Assembly (NCBI GenBank): GCA_015680685.1
Contig: MNCI01011864.1
Span: 334,177-398,176, forward strand
DNA from: Gnetum montanum
Lineage: Eukaryota; Streptophyta; Gnetopsida; Gnetales; Gnetaceae
Direction of reading: 5' to 3'
DNA length: 64,000 nt
Shown one piece after another: positions 45,623-57,305 of this stretch. Position numbers and translations under genes: made by a program. The stretch's first letter is position 1, and each line of letters opens with the position of its first letter. The notes under the pieces are model-generated. The model had not been told where the DNA came from and made no database searches. It worked only from the letters and a program-made list of their open reading frames with translations.

Positions 45623-46420
45623 TGATGAGTGGTGAGGTACCCCTACACTCAACCATACGAATACGAGTGCCTCGCGTGTGATCTGGTCAAACTCCAAGGA
45701 CTAAGTGCTTACGCACCCTAATGAAACACTTAAGGTTAATCAATCAATGTCTTCCCAAACTTACTTGTATTGTCACGGTTGTATGGTTAAGTAAGCTTGA
45801 GGTATATGATTTTTATATCTTTTATCTTTTTAATGTCTTATGCTAATAGGGGAAGGTGAAGATAACTAAGTGACTAACTTTCATTAATTATTCATTAACC
45901 AAGTTCTAATTTTCCTAGCACCAATATCTGTTCCCACTTGCCGCACACACCCTGAACTAGTGCAACGCTGCTGGGATTACCAAACGCTACTCGTTACTGG
46001 ATTACCAAGCGTTACACATGTGCTCGAAGCGGTCATACTGAGTGCACTTAACTAGGAGAGTGAAGGGTTGAGAGAGATTAATTATCTAGGAAAGCATTTA
46101 AACATTTAACAATAATTAATTCCTATTTACCTTAGTCCACATGCTGCAAGGTTTATCAGAAAGTTTTTCTTTATTGCCATACATAAATGTATGCTTAGGT
46201 ACAATTTCCTTGAATAAAGATCTATTCACTTTAAGACTCCCACCGCGGGCACATGGAAATTATTCTAACTCTAAAATGGTAAAACTACAAGAGTTCAGCT
46301 AAGGGTCTATATCTAGATGCCTAAAATAGGGAAAGACACCTCTTATTTATAGACATTGCGATGGGTTACGATATCACGTACGCAATATCGCAGGGGCGGA
46401 CGTGATATCGCGGCTCATCA
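45623..46420 (-). repeat. 5' LTR of element A-
   Basis: At 798 bases it runs TGATGAGTGG to GCGGCTCATCA on the plus strand. TATA box at 46344-46351 (minus). Beyond it lies the ORF3 half that A- interrupted. The ORF at 46356-46610 begins in this LTR and runs into ORF3, so its first codons are not part of the gene. Confidence 0.9.
46344..46351 (-). promoter_or_regulatory. LTR TATA box, element A-
   Basis: TATAAATA on the minus strand, preserved in the partner LTR at 40254-40261. Confidence 0.6.
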
Positions 46421-47864
46421 AAAAGCACTCAAGGTTTCTCAAGCATCAATACAAAACTTTACTACAATGGTATATATTAAAATTTCTATAGGACTTGGAT
46501 CAAAAGGTATGAGTGCAACTCAATATGAGGAAGTGTTAGACAAACTTGTGGACATTAGGCCAATGGTTCTAAATGTCTTTGACATTCTAGAAGACATCAA
46601 AGTAATCTAGTCTACACTAATAGAGGCAAGGAGCAAGTTCTTCATTGCAAAAACATAACTTTAGGAAGCCAAAATATTTTAATTAGCAAATAATAGCTAA
46701 AGTTGACCAGCTAAGAGTTTGCTTGTCTAAACCTACTCTCCTCTAACTTAGCTTAACTAAAGTTAAGATCTTTGAACAACTCAAGGCCAAATAATAACAT
46801 GTTAAGATGGAGAAGGAGGAGGTCACCTAGGATGCATCCTTGATGAAGGCAATGGTAAATGCAGCAAAATAAGAACCTTGCCCAAGTGCACAAAGAAAAC
46901 AAGTATCTGGCTAGGAAAAATAGAAGGTTTCTTAAGGTTGAAAATTAGAAAGAGCAATTGGAAGGGTATCTTAAGCATCGATAGGAGTAGCTAGCAAAGG
47001 TGAATGTAGATGTGTAGAGATTGATAGCAGAAAATTGAAATCTCTCAATGAAGAAGGTGTGAGCAATAAGAAAGAAATCAACAATCAAGGTAGCCACTTA
47101 GAATAATGAAGTTGTAAAGTATGAAAAGCTCAAAAATTATTACAGAGACCAAGGGAACATGAAAAAGGAAATAAATGAGGAGAAAATACAATTGGCAAAA
47201 AAGAAGATGAATGAAGCATTTTAGCATCTCTAAAGCAATGCATGGTAGCTTATCTTTGATGGATTCAATCCATATAATGAAAAATAAATATGCATGAAAG
47301 AGTTATAGATTGAGGAGATGATGAAATACATGGAGCTTGCTAATTTTCATTATGTTAATCCTGTAATGCTCACTACTAGAAGGCCTAGATCCAAGTTAGA
47401 AAAACGAGTGGCTAGTTCATACTTGTTATACAAAATTTGATACAAGATCCATAAGGAGGTGTAATAGAAATCAGAGATAGCTAGTCCTAAGCTTGAAGTT
47501 TTTAAAGCCATGTTTAAAAATTAGAGAAACATAGTAGAGAGCCTAGCTAGACAAATAACTCACTATTATAAGCTACAAAACATGGTGAAGTCATTTAATA
47601 TTGAATGAAAAAAATTTGTTGCCTAGTTCATTAATGCTTCCTACTTTATTGTGTCCTTTGAAGGTTTTAATAATTGCTAGCCTAGGCAAACTAGCCTAGA
47701 TCACTAATGATCCTAGGATTAAGGAGGAGAAAATGGCAAAGCTACTAAATGGATTCTAGCTAAAATTAATAGTAATAGCAGTAGTAGGATAGCCACATCC
47801 ACCATCAAGGCATGAGGAGCCATTGCATGAGCCATGTGAGCTACCACTACCTAGCACCAGTTAA
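46421..47864 (+). pseudogene. ORF3 C-terminal half, old plus family-A element
   Basis: This resumes ORF3 after A-. YEEVLDKLVDIRPMVLNVFD (about 46525-46585) parallels HHKELLDQLMGTKQSILDIF of the last element. Then comes a long lysine/glutamate-rich helical region. The end is PLPSTS with stop at 47862-47864, matching PLPRTI at the end of the last element's ORF3. The polypurine tract lies about 215 bases further on in both, so the gene end is conserved. Stops are frequent. Confidence 0.7.
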
Positions 47865-48089
47865 GGCATATCTTTGGTCCATTCTTTTGTATATATCTAC
47901 GTAAATCAATTTTTTATAATGTTTCAATTTTTTTTAATTAAATATTATAAACATTCAATTTAATTTTGTAATGTGATACTCAAGTTATTTAATTCTTCAA
48001 AGTTAGTCAAGTTACTCTTATAGTTTTTGAAACAACTTGCTCTTTATTTTGTAAACTCAAGGACAAGTTTTTAATCAATTGTGGGGGTA
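47865..48089 (+). other. 3' noncoding region and polypurine tract, plus element
   Basis: An AT-rich stretch ends in TTGTGGGGGTA (48079-48089), a good polypurine tract directly before the LTR start TGATAAG. Confidence 0.75.
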
Positions 48090-48877
48090 TGATAAGTTTT
48101 GATTTTGGTAGGTAGTGTTAACACATCAATGTCAATATAGGGCTTTCTTTGTCACCAAATCAGCATTAACACAAGCATAATAAATGCATATATAAATGCA
48201 TGCTCATATCATATTTATAGCACCATTTGGTCAATAGCATAGTGAACCTTTATCAGTTTGTTTCTATGAAAGTTAATATTAATCACTAAATGAATGTACT
48301 ATAAATGAAGTGAATTGTATGAAATTTTATTCAAGTGATTATGTACCTAAATACATTTTCATGTTGGTAATAAAATCAAAATCCATTTTCTTTATTGTAA
48401 TACTTGGCTTAGCTTTATGATTCCTTTGATTACAATTTAATCTTAACTATTCTTATAATTGCAATAATTAAATAATAATTTTATATTTATCACACCTAAT
48501 TACATGAGTATGATTAGCTTTGAGCATAAACACATTAACATTTGGTAATCTTAACAGTTCACTACCTAGTACATCCAATAGTGAATACTTAGTAATCCCG
48601 TAACGTTGATGTGTATTCAAGATGTGTATGCTAAGTTAGGAATATATGCTTCATGCCTAGGCTTAATTAGATTTATTTATTGTCATTAGAATAAATAGTT
48701 TAATTTTAATATTTTAATGATATGAATCAATCACACTTAACTATACAAACTAAGCCTACACCAGTGTAATTGGGAAGACAATGATCAATGATCTAACAAT
48801 TAGTTATCTATACAACAAAACTAGTTCTAGTGTATAGAATTTAACAAGATCATACATGAATGCCTATTTTTTGCATG
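48090..48877 (+). repeat. 3' LTR of the old plus family-A element (truncated)
   Basis: It starts TGATAAGTTTTG and aligns along its length with 48878-49728: the TTATTCAAG block, the TTTGGTAATC block, the AATTGGGAAGACAATGATCA block and CATGAATGCCTA. It lacks the final roughly 70 bases, where element D begins. Element D therefore probably inserted near the end of this LTR. It is heavily diverged from other copies, in keeping with the oldest element. Confidence 0.75.
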
Positions 48878-49728
48878 CGATGAGTTTTTTGGTTGGCTGC
48901 ATCAATGTGATCCCGTTAATGTAGAGTTTGACCTGTTGACGTATACCTATCAATGGGGCCCCCTGTTTTGCCTATAAATATGCACTTACTAGTCACATTT
49001 ATGGTGTTCCTTTCATAAGTTTTAGTGAAGTTCTTGCAGTTTTATCATTCAAAAGTTAGAATATTTTTCTAAGTGCCTGTAGTAGAAGTCAAAGAGTGTC
49101 CAAATCTTTATTCAAGGACTGTTGCACCTAAGCACGACAGTGTGTGCGGAAATAAAGATGAGCTTTTTGATAAACCTTATAGCACTTTGAAATAGATTAA
49201 TTGTTTATTTATGCATTAAATGTTTTAATTAATTAAGTAATTAATTAATTTAAATTAAGCTAAATTAAGCTATAATAAATAGTAATTAATTAAGCACATA
49301 AGTACAACCACTTTGAGCATATGCTTGGCGCTTGGTAATCCCAGTAATGCTTAACGTTTGGTAACCTAGTAGCATTAAATGTGTTCAAGGTGTGTACAAT
49401 AGGTGAGAAAAAATGCTTATGTTAGGATTAGTTAAGTGTGGCTAGTTAGATTAAATTATCAATTTAATTATTTTATTCATCATTCTTGATCATTAGGTTA
49501 CTTAAAACATAAAATGTAAAAATGATAGAAATCATATGTCTTAGTTGCACTTAATCATACCTTTCCATTTCACAAGTGTAATTGGGAAAATAACAATTAC
49601 AATGGTTAGTTTCGATTCTTAGAGGCTAGTGTACTTAGAAGGCTACAAGTCCATGAAATTCGATTAGATTGCAAATGAATGCTTAGTGATTCATATAGTT
49701 GGATGTAGGATCTACTCACCACTCATCA
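48878..49728 (+). repeat. 5' LTR of element D
   Basis: It begins CGATGAG (TGATGAG with one change) and ends CACTCATCA at 49728, beside a PBS. It belongs to a second family-A LTR type without GATATCG palindromes, sharing with 57306-58173 a GTTGACG/GTCAATG-rich outer end. TATAAATA at 48973-48980; AATAAAG at 49151 may be a polyadenylation signal. Confidence 0.85.
48973..48980 (+). promoter_or_regulatory. LTR TATA box, element D
   Basis: TATAAATA lies 95 bases from the LTR start, in CCTATAAATATGCACT, which matches CCTATAAATATGCACTCACC of the LTR at 57306-58173. Confidence 0.65.
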
Positions 49729-49729
49729 T

Positions 49730-49747
49730 TCGCACTGTTGCCATAGA
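49730..49747 (+). other. Primer-binding site, degraded tRNA-Asp type (D)
   Basis: TCGCACTGTTGCCATAGA follows the LTR end after one base. Confidence 0.75.
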
Positions 49748-49880
49748 CTTGGACTTAGTGAATATTATTTAAGATTGTTGGAATGATCCATAAAGTTGTA
49801 ACCATTGGAAAGATAAAAATAATAATTATAATTAATGCACAATGAATTTGTCTTTAATCCAAAATTTCTTCTTCTCACAG

Positions 49881-52390
49881 GCATGATGTATCAAAACTAT
49901 CAATGCCCCAAGAATTCAAAGTGGTGTACACTCATTTAAATGAGTTTGTACCTGATTTCACCTGCATCCTACATCAAGATAAACAACTATGGTGGAGAGA
50001 TATGGAGGGTAATGTTGTGTTACCTCCAAATCAATCTATTCCTAGGATGCTACTCTAAACTCTTAAGAGGTTAGACATCCACGATCTCCATGGTGAATAC
50101 GTTGTGCAGGACCATGACTATTAGGACTACCGTCCCATGAAAACATAATGCAAATGAGATCGACACCAAGAAAAGCCCCATGAAGCTACAAAGGGGCAAG
50201 AGTTTAGTAACCCCTTATTCTTGTTCAACTAAGATAATAAGGGGGATCTTCCCTCAAGGGGTTCTCAACATGAAGATTCTCCACCTCTTAACTCTGGTAA
50301 AGGGGGCTTGAACTCGAATCTACAGACCACTATCAACAATCTAGGTTTAGGCAAAAGTGGGAGCCAAGGACGGGCTCGAGAAAGCATCGTGATGAAGATA
50401 ACCTAATGATCATGGCTATGAAAAGTGGAGAAGAGGTGATGGAAAATATGGTGATCATAGTCCTCCTCCCTCTTCATCCTCTTTGTCTATGTCTTTTTCT
50501 TCCTTTTATGAATTTGATCAAAACTACAAGAGATGAAATCATGCTAGAGGTGAACAATGGAAAAATGATTGTAGGCCCCACCATGAACAAAGGGATAATA
50601 GGGAACATCATAGGCATCATCAAAATCATGATGATGATGAACCTTTGCTGGCAACCCGAAGCATGCTAAACATTGCATAGGTACTTAAAATTCCAACTAG
50701 GCATGTGAAAGATAGTAGAATAAAGAGGTTGGATATGAAAAATATTCCTAAACTTGAGGGAGGATATAACTCTTATCCATAGATCCATCTTCAAGCCTTT
50801 CACGATACTTGTGCCTTGCAGAAAATAGAGAATGATTGGTAGAAACTTAAGTTTCCCAAGATACTCATAAAAGAAGTAGAAAATTGGTACCGCTCTTTGG
50901 ATCCAGAATCAATTTGTTGATAGAGTACGATGCTTGAGTTGTTCAGTGACAAATATTAGATGTACTCCATAATGTCCAAATTGAGAAAGAAAATCCAAGG
51001 TTTTCGACAAGGAATACATGAATCCTTGGACACATCCATGGGTAGGTATTATTCCCATTTACATAGATTTCCTAGCCATGGTTATTCTTAATGGGAGCAG
51101 CTTTGCCATATCATAGATGGGCTCTAGTTAGAAACGACGAGAATCCTTGGGGTCTATGCCCAAGGGAGATTATTAGAACTTCAAGCCCATCAAATTCAAA
51201 GACTTATTGAGTAGGTTGTAAAAGAAGAAGGTGACTTGAGAAAACAAAAAAGTGTTGAAGAGTATAACTGGGATCCTTCTATTGAAAAAAGGAAGGTCAG
51301 ATTCTGTGACATGAAGGGGAGGCACCACTTGATGAAGTGGTGTAGCAAAAAACCTTGCCAACTCAAAAATCTATGTCTAAAATTTTAGCTAAGATTGATA
51401 AAATGTGGAAATATTTCAATGAAAAATTCCAAATAGCATTAAAAATTGTAGAAGAATCTAAAGAGCAAAGCAGTGATCATGATCATAGGAGAAGGAAGAA
51501 GGCTGAATGTGCCTACCAAAGGGGTAAGGGCAAAGTTGTTGCAATAGAAGAGGTTGTGGAGTTAGAATCAGATGATGATGGTGGGTGTGACATTTGCCAA
51601 TATAAACATCCTAAGGGATGTTTCCCTATTGTGTCATACTTGTAGGAATCTGGGGTGTACACTCTGAATCCTAAGCTAGCAAGAAGGCAAACACCCTATA
51701 GATTACCTTATCCTCAAGGTAATCCCTAGCAGTTTCATCAATAATAAGCTTATTATCCAAGTGGAGCTCCACTACAACCATATGAGCAATATCAGCAATG
51801 GTAGCATCCATAGTTGTTGGGGATGCCATCACTAAGGTAGCAGTAACCTTACAGGTAGCCAAATCTATATGGGTTCTATGTTCAACAACCCATGTCTCCA
51901 TGTGACTCATGCAGTCATGCTTTCTTCTAGCATCACTACTACCCTTCGAAGTACTACAGAATTAATTCTCCATATCCTATAAAGAAATTCCCATATCCTT
52001 ATCATCCTCCTCATCCTTCAACCCATGTCCCCCCACCTACAACCCAATTACTACTTGCTCCATCCATGAAGGCTAAAATTCCTACATAGCCACAACAACA
52101 TAATGCTACTAGGGCCATTAACTTACAATCGGTTTCTTAGCTAAGTGGTTCAAAAATTAAATTCCATAAAAGATCATTCTTCCAAACTAATAGCCCTACA
52201 AAGCCCTCACTAACTCATGCAGCTGGTAACCTTGTGTCTCCTTTATCCTCTGCATCGATTCCTTTCGAGAGCCCTTAAAGTCAAACACCTCCCAAGATCT
52301 ATACAACCATGTTAAACCAAGTTGTATCCATTTAAATCAAGGCTGGTAACCTTTCTAGGAAAAGAGTTAATCCTAGAAGTCCTCTCATCC
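49881..52390 (+). pseudogene. gag, element D
   Basis: The original ATG region near 49881 is mutated. The N-terminal signature (ILHQDKQLWWRDMEGNVVLP at about 49970-50030) is clear. Next come a hydrophilic region to about 50650, the capsid-like region (about 50790-51060; IKEVENWYRSLDPES, MGRYYSHLHRFPS), a helical region (YAQGRLLELQAHQIQRLIEQ, then the 96-codon ORF 51355-51645 with KSMSKILAKIDKMWKYFN) and the knuckle-like CDICQYKHPKGC at about 51586-51621. A Q/Y-rich tail with repeats runs to about 52390. Order and spacing match elements 2 and A-. Confidence 0.8.
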
Positions 52391-53060
52391 ACTTACAGAT
52401 TGCTAGAAATAAGCCATCATTATGATAAGGGCTTAGTTAAGCACTATTGATGTGTGAATGGACATCAGAGATCTTTCCTTAAAAATTTCCAAGGAAAATG
52501 CTTATGGAAAGATCGACAAGAAGAGAGTTCCATGCATTACATATAGCAATATAGGGTATAACTATGTGTAGAAATTATGGTCTATTAAAAGCACATTAAT
52601 CAAAGTATGAAAATAGTGTGTAGATGAATTTGAAATTCAAAAGTGCCTATACGCAGTAATCATAACACATGAGGGCACCTGGTGGCTAATAGCTAATTCT
52701 AGAAGCAGCACACTTTGCATGAAACTAATTGAGAGTTTAACATGTTCCTATGTTAAAAGCATGGATGAACTAGAGCAAGTTCATCACCAATGCCAATTTT
52801 AAATCCCAATCGGAGAGAGGTGGAAATCCCTGACAATTTTAAATAAGAGCCTTTAAAGTTGAAAACTCTACCTATCGACATGGAATATGCATTTCTAAAA
52901 AATGGCAAGCTAGTGATAACTAATGTCAACCTTTCTTCTAAATAGAAAAATATTTTGTTGAAGGTGCTTAAAAAATGGCCAATATCATGAACTCACAGGG
53001 ATTGATCCTCAAATATGCTAGCATCACATCTATAATGATCTGACCATGAAGCCAAAGAGG
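52391..53060 (+). pseudogene. Protease C-terminal remnant and linker, element D
   Basis: Only the protease end survives: near 52450-52560 the sequence matches the IHDVSLEISKKN ... VPCITYSDTG region of A-. The catalytic DSG half is deleted, because gag tail sequence runs directly into it. The linker to RT has PLKLKTLPIDMEYAFLKNGK near 52855-52915. Confidence 0.6.
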
Positions 53061-54390
53061 TAACTGTAGTGGCAATTGAACCCTAAATTAAAGAAGCTCA
53101 TTAAAGAGAAAATTGAATAACTCCTCAAAGTAGGCTTCATCTATCCAATTGCAAATAGTGATTAGGTTAGCCCACTCATGATTGTGCTAAAGAAAGATGG
53201 AAAGTGACAAGTCTGTATTGATTTCAGGTTGTTGAACATGGTGATACTCAAAGATCATTTTCCATTGTCATTTGTGGGCCAAGTGTTGGACACTATTTAT
53301 AGACATTACTATTATAGCTTTTTGGATGATTATAGTGGCTATAACTAGATTTAGGTTGCACCCAAGGATCAAGCTAAAACAACATTCACAGGTTGCTAGG
53401 GAACTCTTACATATAAAAAGATGCATTTTGGTTTGTGCAATGCCCTTATAACATTCCAACACCTTGTCCTAAGTATTTTTTTTAGTAGCAGATTGGTAGT
53501 AGGATGGAAGTCTTCATGGGTGACTTCTCCACCTATGACACTATGTTTGAGTAAGCCCTAGATTGCCTTGAGCAAGTGCTTAAAAAGTGTGTAGAGATCA
53601 ATCTTCGGCTCAATTGGTAGAAGAGCCATCTCATGGTCTAGGAGGGCATTGTACTAGGGTACAAAATCTCACAAGAAAAGATTGAGGTGGACCCTAAAAA
53701 GATTAGGATCATCCAAGGAATAACCAATCAATCGAAAATAATTAAAGATGTCCAATCATTCCTTGGACATATTAACTACTACTGCTAATTCATAGAGAAT
53801 TTCTCTAAGATTGCAAAATCATTGGTTGAGTTGACAAAGAAAGATGCTTCGTTCATATGGACCAAGGAATACAAAAAGACATTCCAACAACTTAAGGAGA
53901 ATCTTGTAGAAACTCTAATTCTACAAGCACTTAATTGATTCCATCCATTTCACATCATGACGAATGCATTAAGTTATGCCTTGGGAGCTATGCTTACACA
54001 GTTGGTCAATCAAAAACATCCTTATTACATCCACTACACAAGCCAAAGCATTGTGGTTGCATAGCTTAATTACACCACAACAGAGAAAGAATTGATGACA
54101 ATAGTGTATTCCTTGGATAAATTTAGGCATTATATGCTTGAATACAAGGTGTTTGTGCATACTAATCATAGTTCCATTCGCTTCTTCATGAACAAGCCAA
54201 CAATGAGTCCCCGTGTCATATGTTGGTTGATGATCTAATAAAAGTTCAATCTTAAAATGGTAGATTGAATGGGAACTGAGAATGTGGTTGTTGATCACTT
54301 GTCTTGATTACAATGGAATAACAAAGAGAAGGAGAGCTCACTCTCTTATCAATTTCTTGATGAACTTTTCTTTACCAGTGTAATAAATGA
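53061..54390 (+). pseudogene. Reverse transcriptase and RNase H, element D
   Basis: RT blocks appear in order: GFIYPIANSD near 53135, VCIDFRLLN near 53210, SFLDDYSGYN near 53320, MHFGLCNALITFQ near 53425. The catalytic block reads FMGD at 53513-53524 (FMDD expected), a GAT to GGT change that removes an essential aspartate. The thumb and connection follow (ISQEKIEVDPKKIR, VQSFLGHINYY). RNase H is read at about 53945-54300 with TTTEKELMTIVYSLDKFRHY and TNH at 54161-54169 instead of the usual TDH. Stops and frameshifts are present but all domains are there. Confidence 0.8.
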
Positions 54391-55640
54391 GCAAGTGCCT
54401 ACTAAACCAAAACGATACGATGGCATCCTCACTTATCTTCTCACTCAAGAGATTTGGACCATTGGAAGAAAAAATAGTTTCTTCATCAAGCCAAACACTT
54501 TATGGAAATCAACAAACATCTTTACAAGGTGTGTGACAATGGCCTATGTCATTGGTGTGTTCCTAATGCAAATCAACTATGCATTCTCTAATATGCTCAT
54601 GAGGGTCCTTGTGGGTGCTACTATGTTAAGAGATGCGCAACCATTAAGATCCTAATGACAAGGTATTATTGGCCAACAATCTTCAAGGATGCTCGCCAAT
54701 TCATCTACTCTTGTGAATGCTATCAATGAGATGGTGGGATGACTGCTTGAACGAAGGGGCCTCAACAGTGGATCCAACCACTAGAACCCTATGACATATG
54801 GGGCATAGACTTCATGGATTCCATCACACACCTATCAAATGAAAAGGCATACATAATAGTTGCTATTGACTATTGTACTAAATGGGTATAAGTAGCAACC
54901 ATCACCAACTATACATCTTCCATTGCTACATGATTTGTACAACAAAATGTTGTAAATAGGTTAGGAGTGCCACATGCACTAATTTCTGACAATAGTACTC
55001 ATTTTATAAGTGCTACATTTTGCAACCCCATGCAACACTTGGGGGTTGAAGATAAACTAACAAGTCCCTACCATCCCCAAGCCAATGGTCAAGAAGAAGT
55101 TACCAATAGGAAGATCACAAAAATATTAACTCGAATAATTTGCAAATATAGGAGAGATTGGAGCATGAAACTGAAGGATGCTCTTTGGGCCTACTAATCC
55201 ACATGGAAACTCCGTATAGGCTACTCTCCCTATGAAATGATGTATGGAAAATTACCAACTCTTCCAATTCAATCCAAGCTCTATACACTTTCAATAGCTT
55301 GTGATCTAGATCATGCCCTCAACCTAGCACAGAAAGAGAGATTGATCAAACTTAACGTGCTAGATGAAAATTGATTTGTGGCCCTATCTTTGAATGAAGT
55401 GCACAAAGCATTTAGTAAACAACACCATGACCTTAGGATAAGGAAGGTAAAATTTCAACCTAGAGAAAAGGTCCTTTACTGGAACCCCACACATGTACCT
55501 AAACAAACTAAGTTCCAAACATTGTGGGAATGGTCTTACATCATTTATGAAACCTTTCCTTCTAAGGCCATGTTAATTTACAAACCTGAGAAACCAAATA
55601 AGAAGCAACTAGTCAACATGCAATAACTCAAATCTTTCCA
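54391..55640 (+). pseudogene. Integrase, element D
   Basis: It has the HHCC region (near 54590-54730, with RYYWPTIFKDARQFIYSCEC), the core start WGIDFMDSITHLSNEKAYII near 54800 and ALISDNSTHFISATFCNPMQ near 54975. The open ORF 54967-55197 contains SPYHPQANGQEEV with the catalytic glutamate, then RRDWSMKLKDALWAY. The C-terminal ORF 55378-55626 has VKFQPREKVLYWNPTHV and WEWSYIIYETFPSKAM. All three catalytic acidic positions seem present. Stops split the gene. It is the fullest family-A integrase in the window. Confidence 0.8.
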
Positions 55641-57305
55641 TGAGCCCAAGTAAGCCAGTGCAAGAAACACCTCATCAAATGGATACCTACGTTCAATCTT
55701 TTACATCTCCTCCTTTCAACTCAGTCCTAGGGAAGATGGCTATCTAGGTTAATCTCTTAAGTGGATCCTTAGTATTCTAGTTTTTTTTTACGCTTTATTG
55801 TTTTTACACTTCTTTTTTTTTATATATTTTTATTTTACACTTTCTTATTTTTCCAAATTTTTATTTTACAACATCATTAGTATGTTTTATTTTTCTTGAA
55901 TAGTTTACAATTTCTTTTATATTTTCCTTTATTTTGATGTCGATTTTCCTCATTTTCCAATAAAGTGCTTTATTGCCAATAGGACACAGTGATGTTGTAG
56001 TTGTTTGCTAATGGTGGTTTTTACTTAATGTTTTTGATTACTAATGTTTGGTTTATATTTTTGAATTTTGATAAGACTAAGACAAGGTTTCATTTTTATG
56101 GAATAGGTAGTGAGTCCACATCATCCACCCATCTACAAACTATATGGTTTTTCTTGTTTTGGAAATATAAGGTCCCTTTTCATTAATGAAGCTTTAACGA
56201 ACTTGTGACCTTAGTAGTTTTCAAACTTGAAAAAGATTCAAAGGTTTGAATAGGGTGTGACTTCAAGGGGATTTAAAGCTCTTTGTGCCTCTCTACTTGC
56301 TTGAGTGCATGTGTGTTTTCATGGATTTCCTATCATTTTGTGTTGACAAATAATAGGAAGTTGAATAAGTCTTTGCATGGTCTAGTTTCCATCCAAAAAC
56401 TCATAAAAACATAAAATCATAAAAATGATGAGAATTCAAAGCACATCCCTTAGACAAAATAATGGGCTACAAGTATTGGTTATGAGACTAGAAAGACATG
56501 TTACCCACGCTTGAAGGTCCCTTCTAACTAAGGCCCTTTCTCACTTCCTGCTTCTCTTTCCCTCTTAATTAAGGAACAATGGTTATTTATGTGAGCATTC
56601 TTGTATCTCAAGAAGATGGATCAATCTTAAAGTGGCAATGCAAAGTCATTGAAAGTGTTTGATTTTGATCTAGACTAAGGGTGGATTTTATCAGGTCATT
56701 TAACCATGGCATCCATAAGGGACTTAATGTTACCACAATTTAGAATTCCATCTCATCTCCTCTCTCATCTATCAATGTTTTCCATAACCCAACTCACTAC
56801 TGGTTTTCATGTTTTTGTTCAATGTCTTAGTTTTACGTGTTAAAATTCTTAGGTAGATTTTTCTAGATTCAATCCTTACCTTTTCATAACCATTAATTAA
56901 CTGTGGGGTCCACAGACTCCTTAATTGAGGTATGCAAGGGCAAAAAGGACATGTGTGTACTATGGGGAGGACTCACTCGCATATCTCTTATTTGGGCTAG
57001 TTAAGTTCCTTATCTTTAGGCATTTCCATAATCAAATCTTTTGTGTGTCCCATTGATGCATCCAACTATGCATTTCGTAAGGAATCTTCTCCAATAAATT
57101 TCATTCTCTAATTTTCCAAATTTTGAGCATTCAAAAGTCCTTTTTAAGTATTCCATCATGTTCATGGCTTTTCTGGCTCTCTATAGATACCAATTTCATA
57201 AGAAAACTCTTTATATTTTTCAAGTTATTTAAAGTGAAAATTTTGAACATACACTTCATAGATGGGTACCTATCGATGAAGCCCATACATAAATGGAACC
57301 TCATA
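55641..57305 (+). other. Post-integrase spacer, element D
   Basis: A T-rich tract (55785-55970) is followed by a conserved block (GGTGTGACTTCAAGGGGATT, GCATGTGTGTTTTCATGGAT) and one copy of the motif at 56490-56517. The rest aligns with 61740-62460 of the last element in reverse orientation. ORF3 is not reached: a minus LTR begins at 57306, so the last element probably inserted here and D's ORF3 may continue beyond the window. The ORFs 57123-57308 and 57334-57131 are not supported. Confidence 0.65.
56490..56517 (+). repeat. Single conserved spacer motif, element D
   Basis: AGAAAGACATGTTACCCACG then CTTGAAGG. One copy only, as in the last element. Confidence 0.85.
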
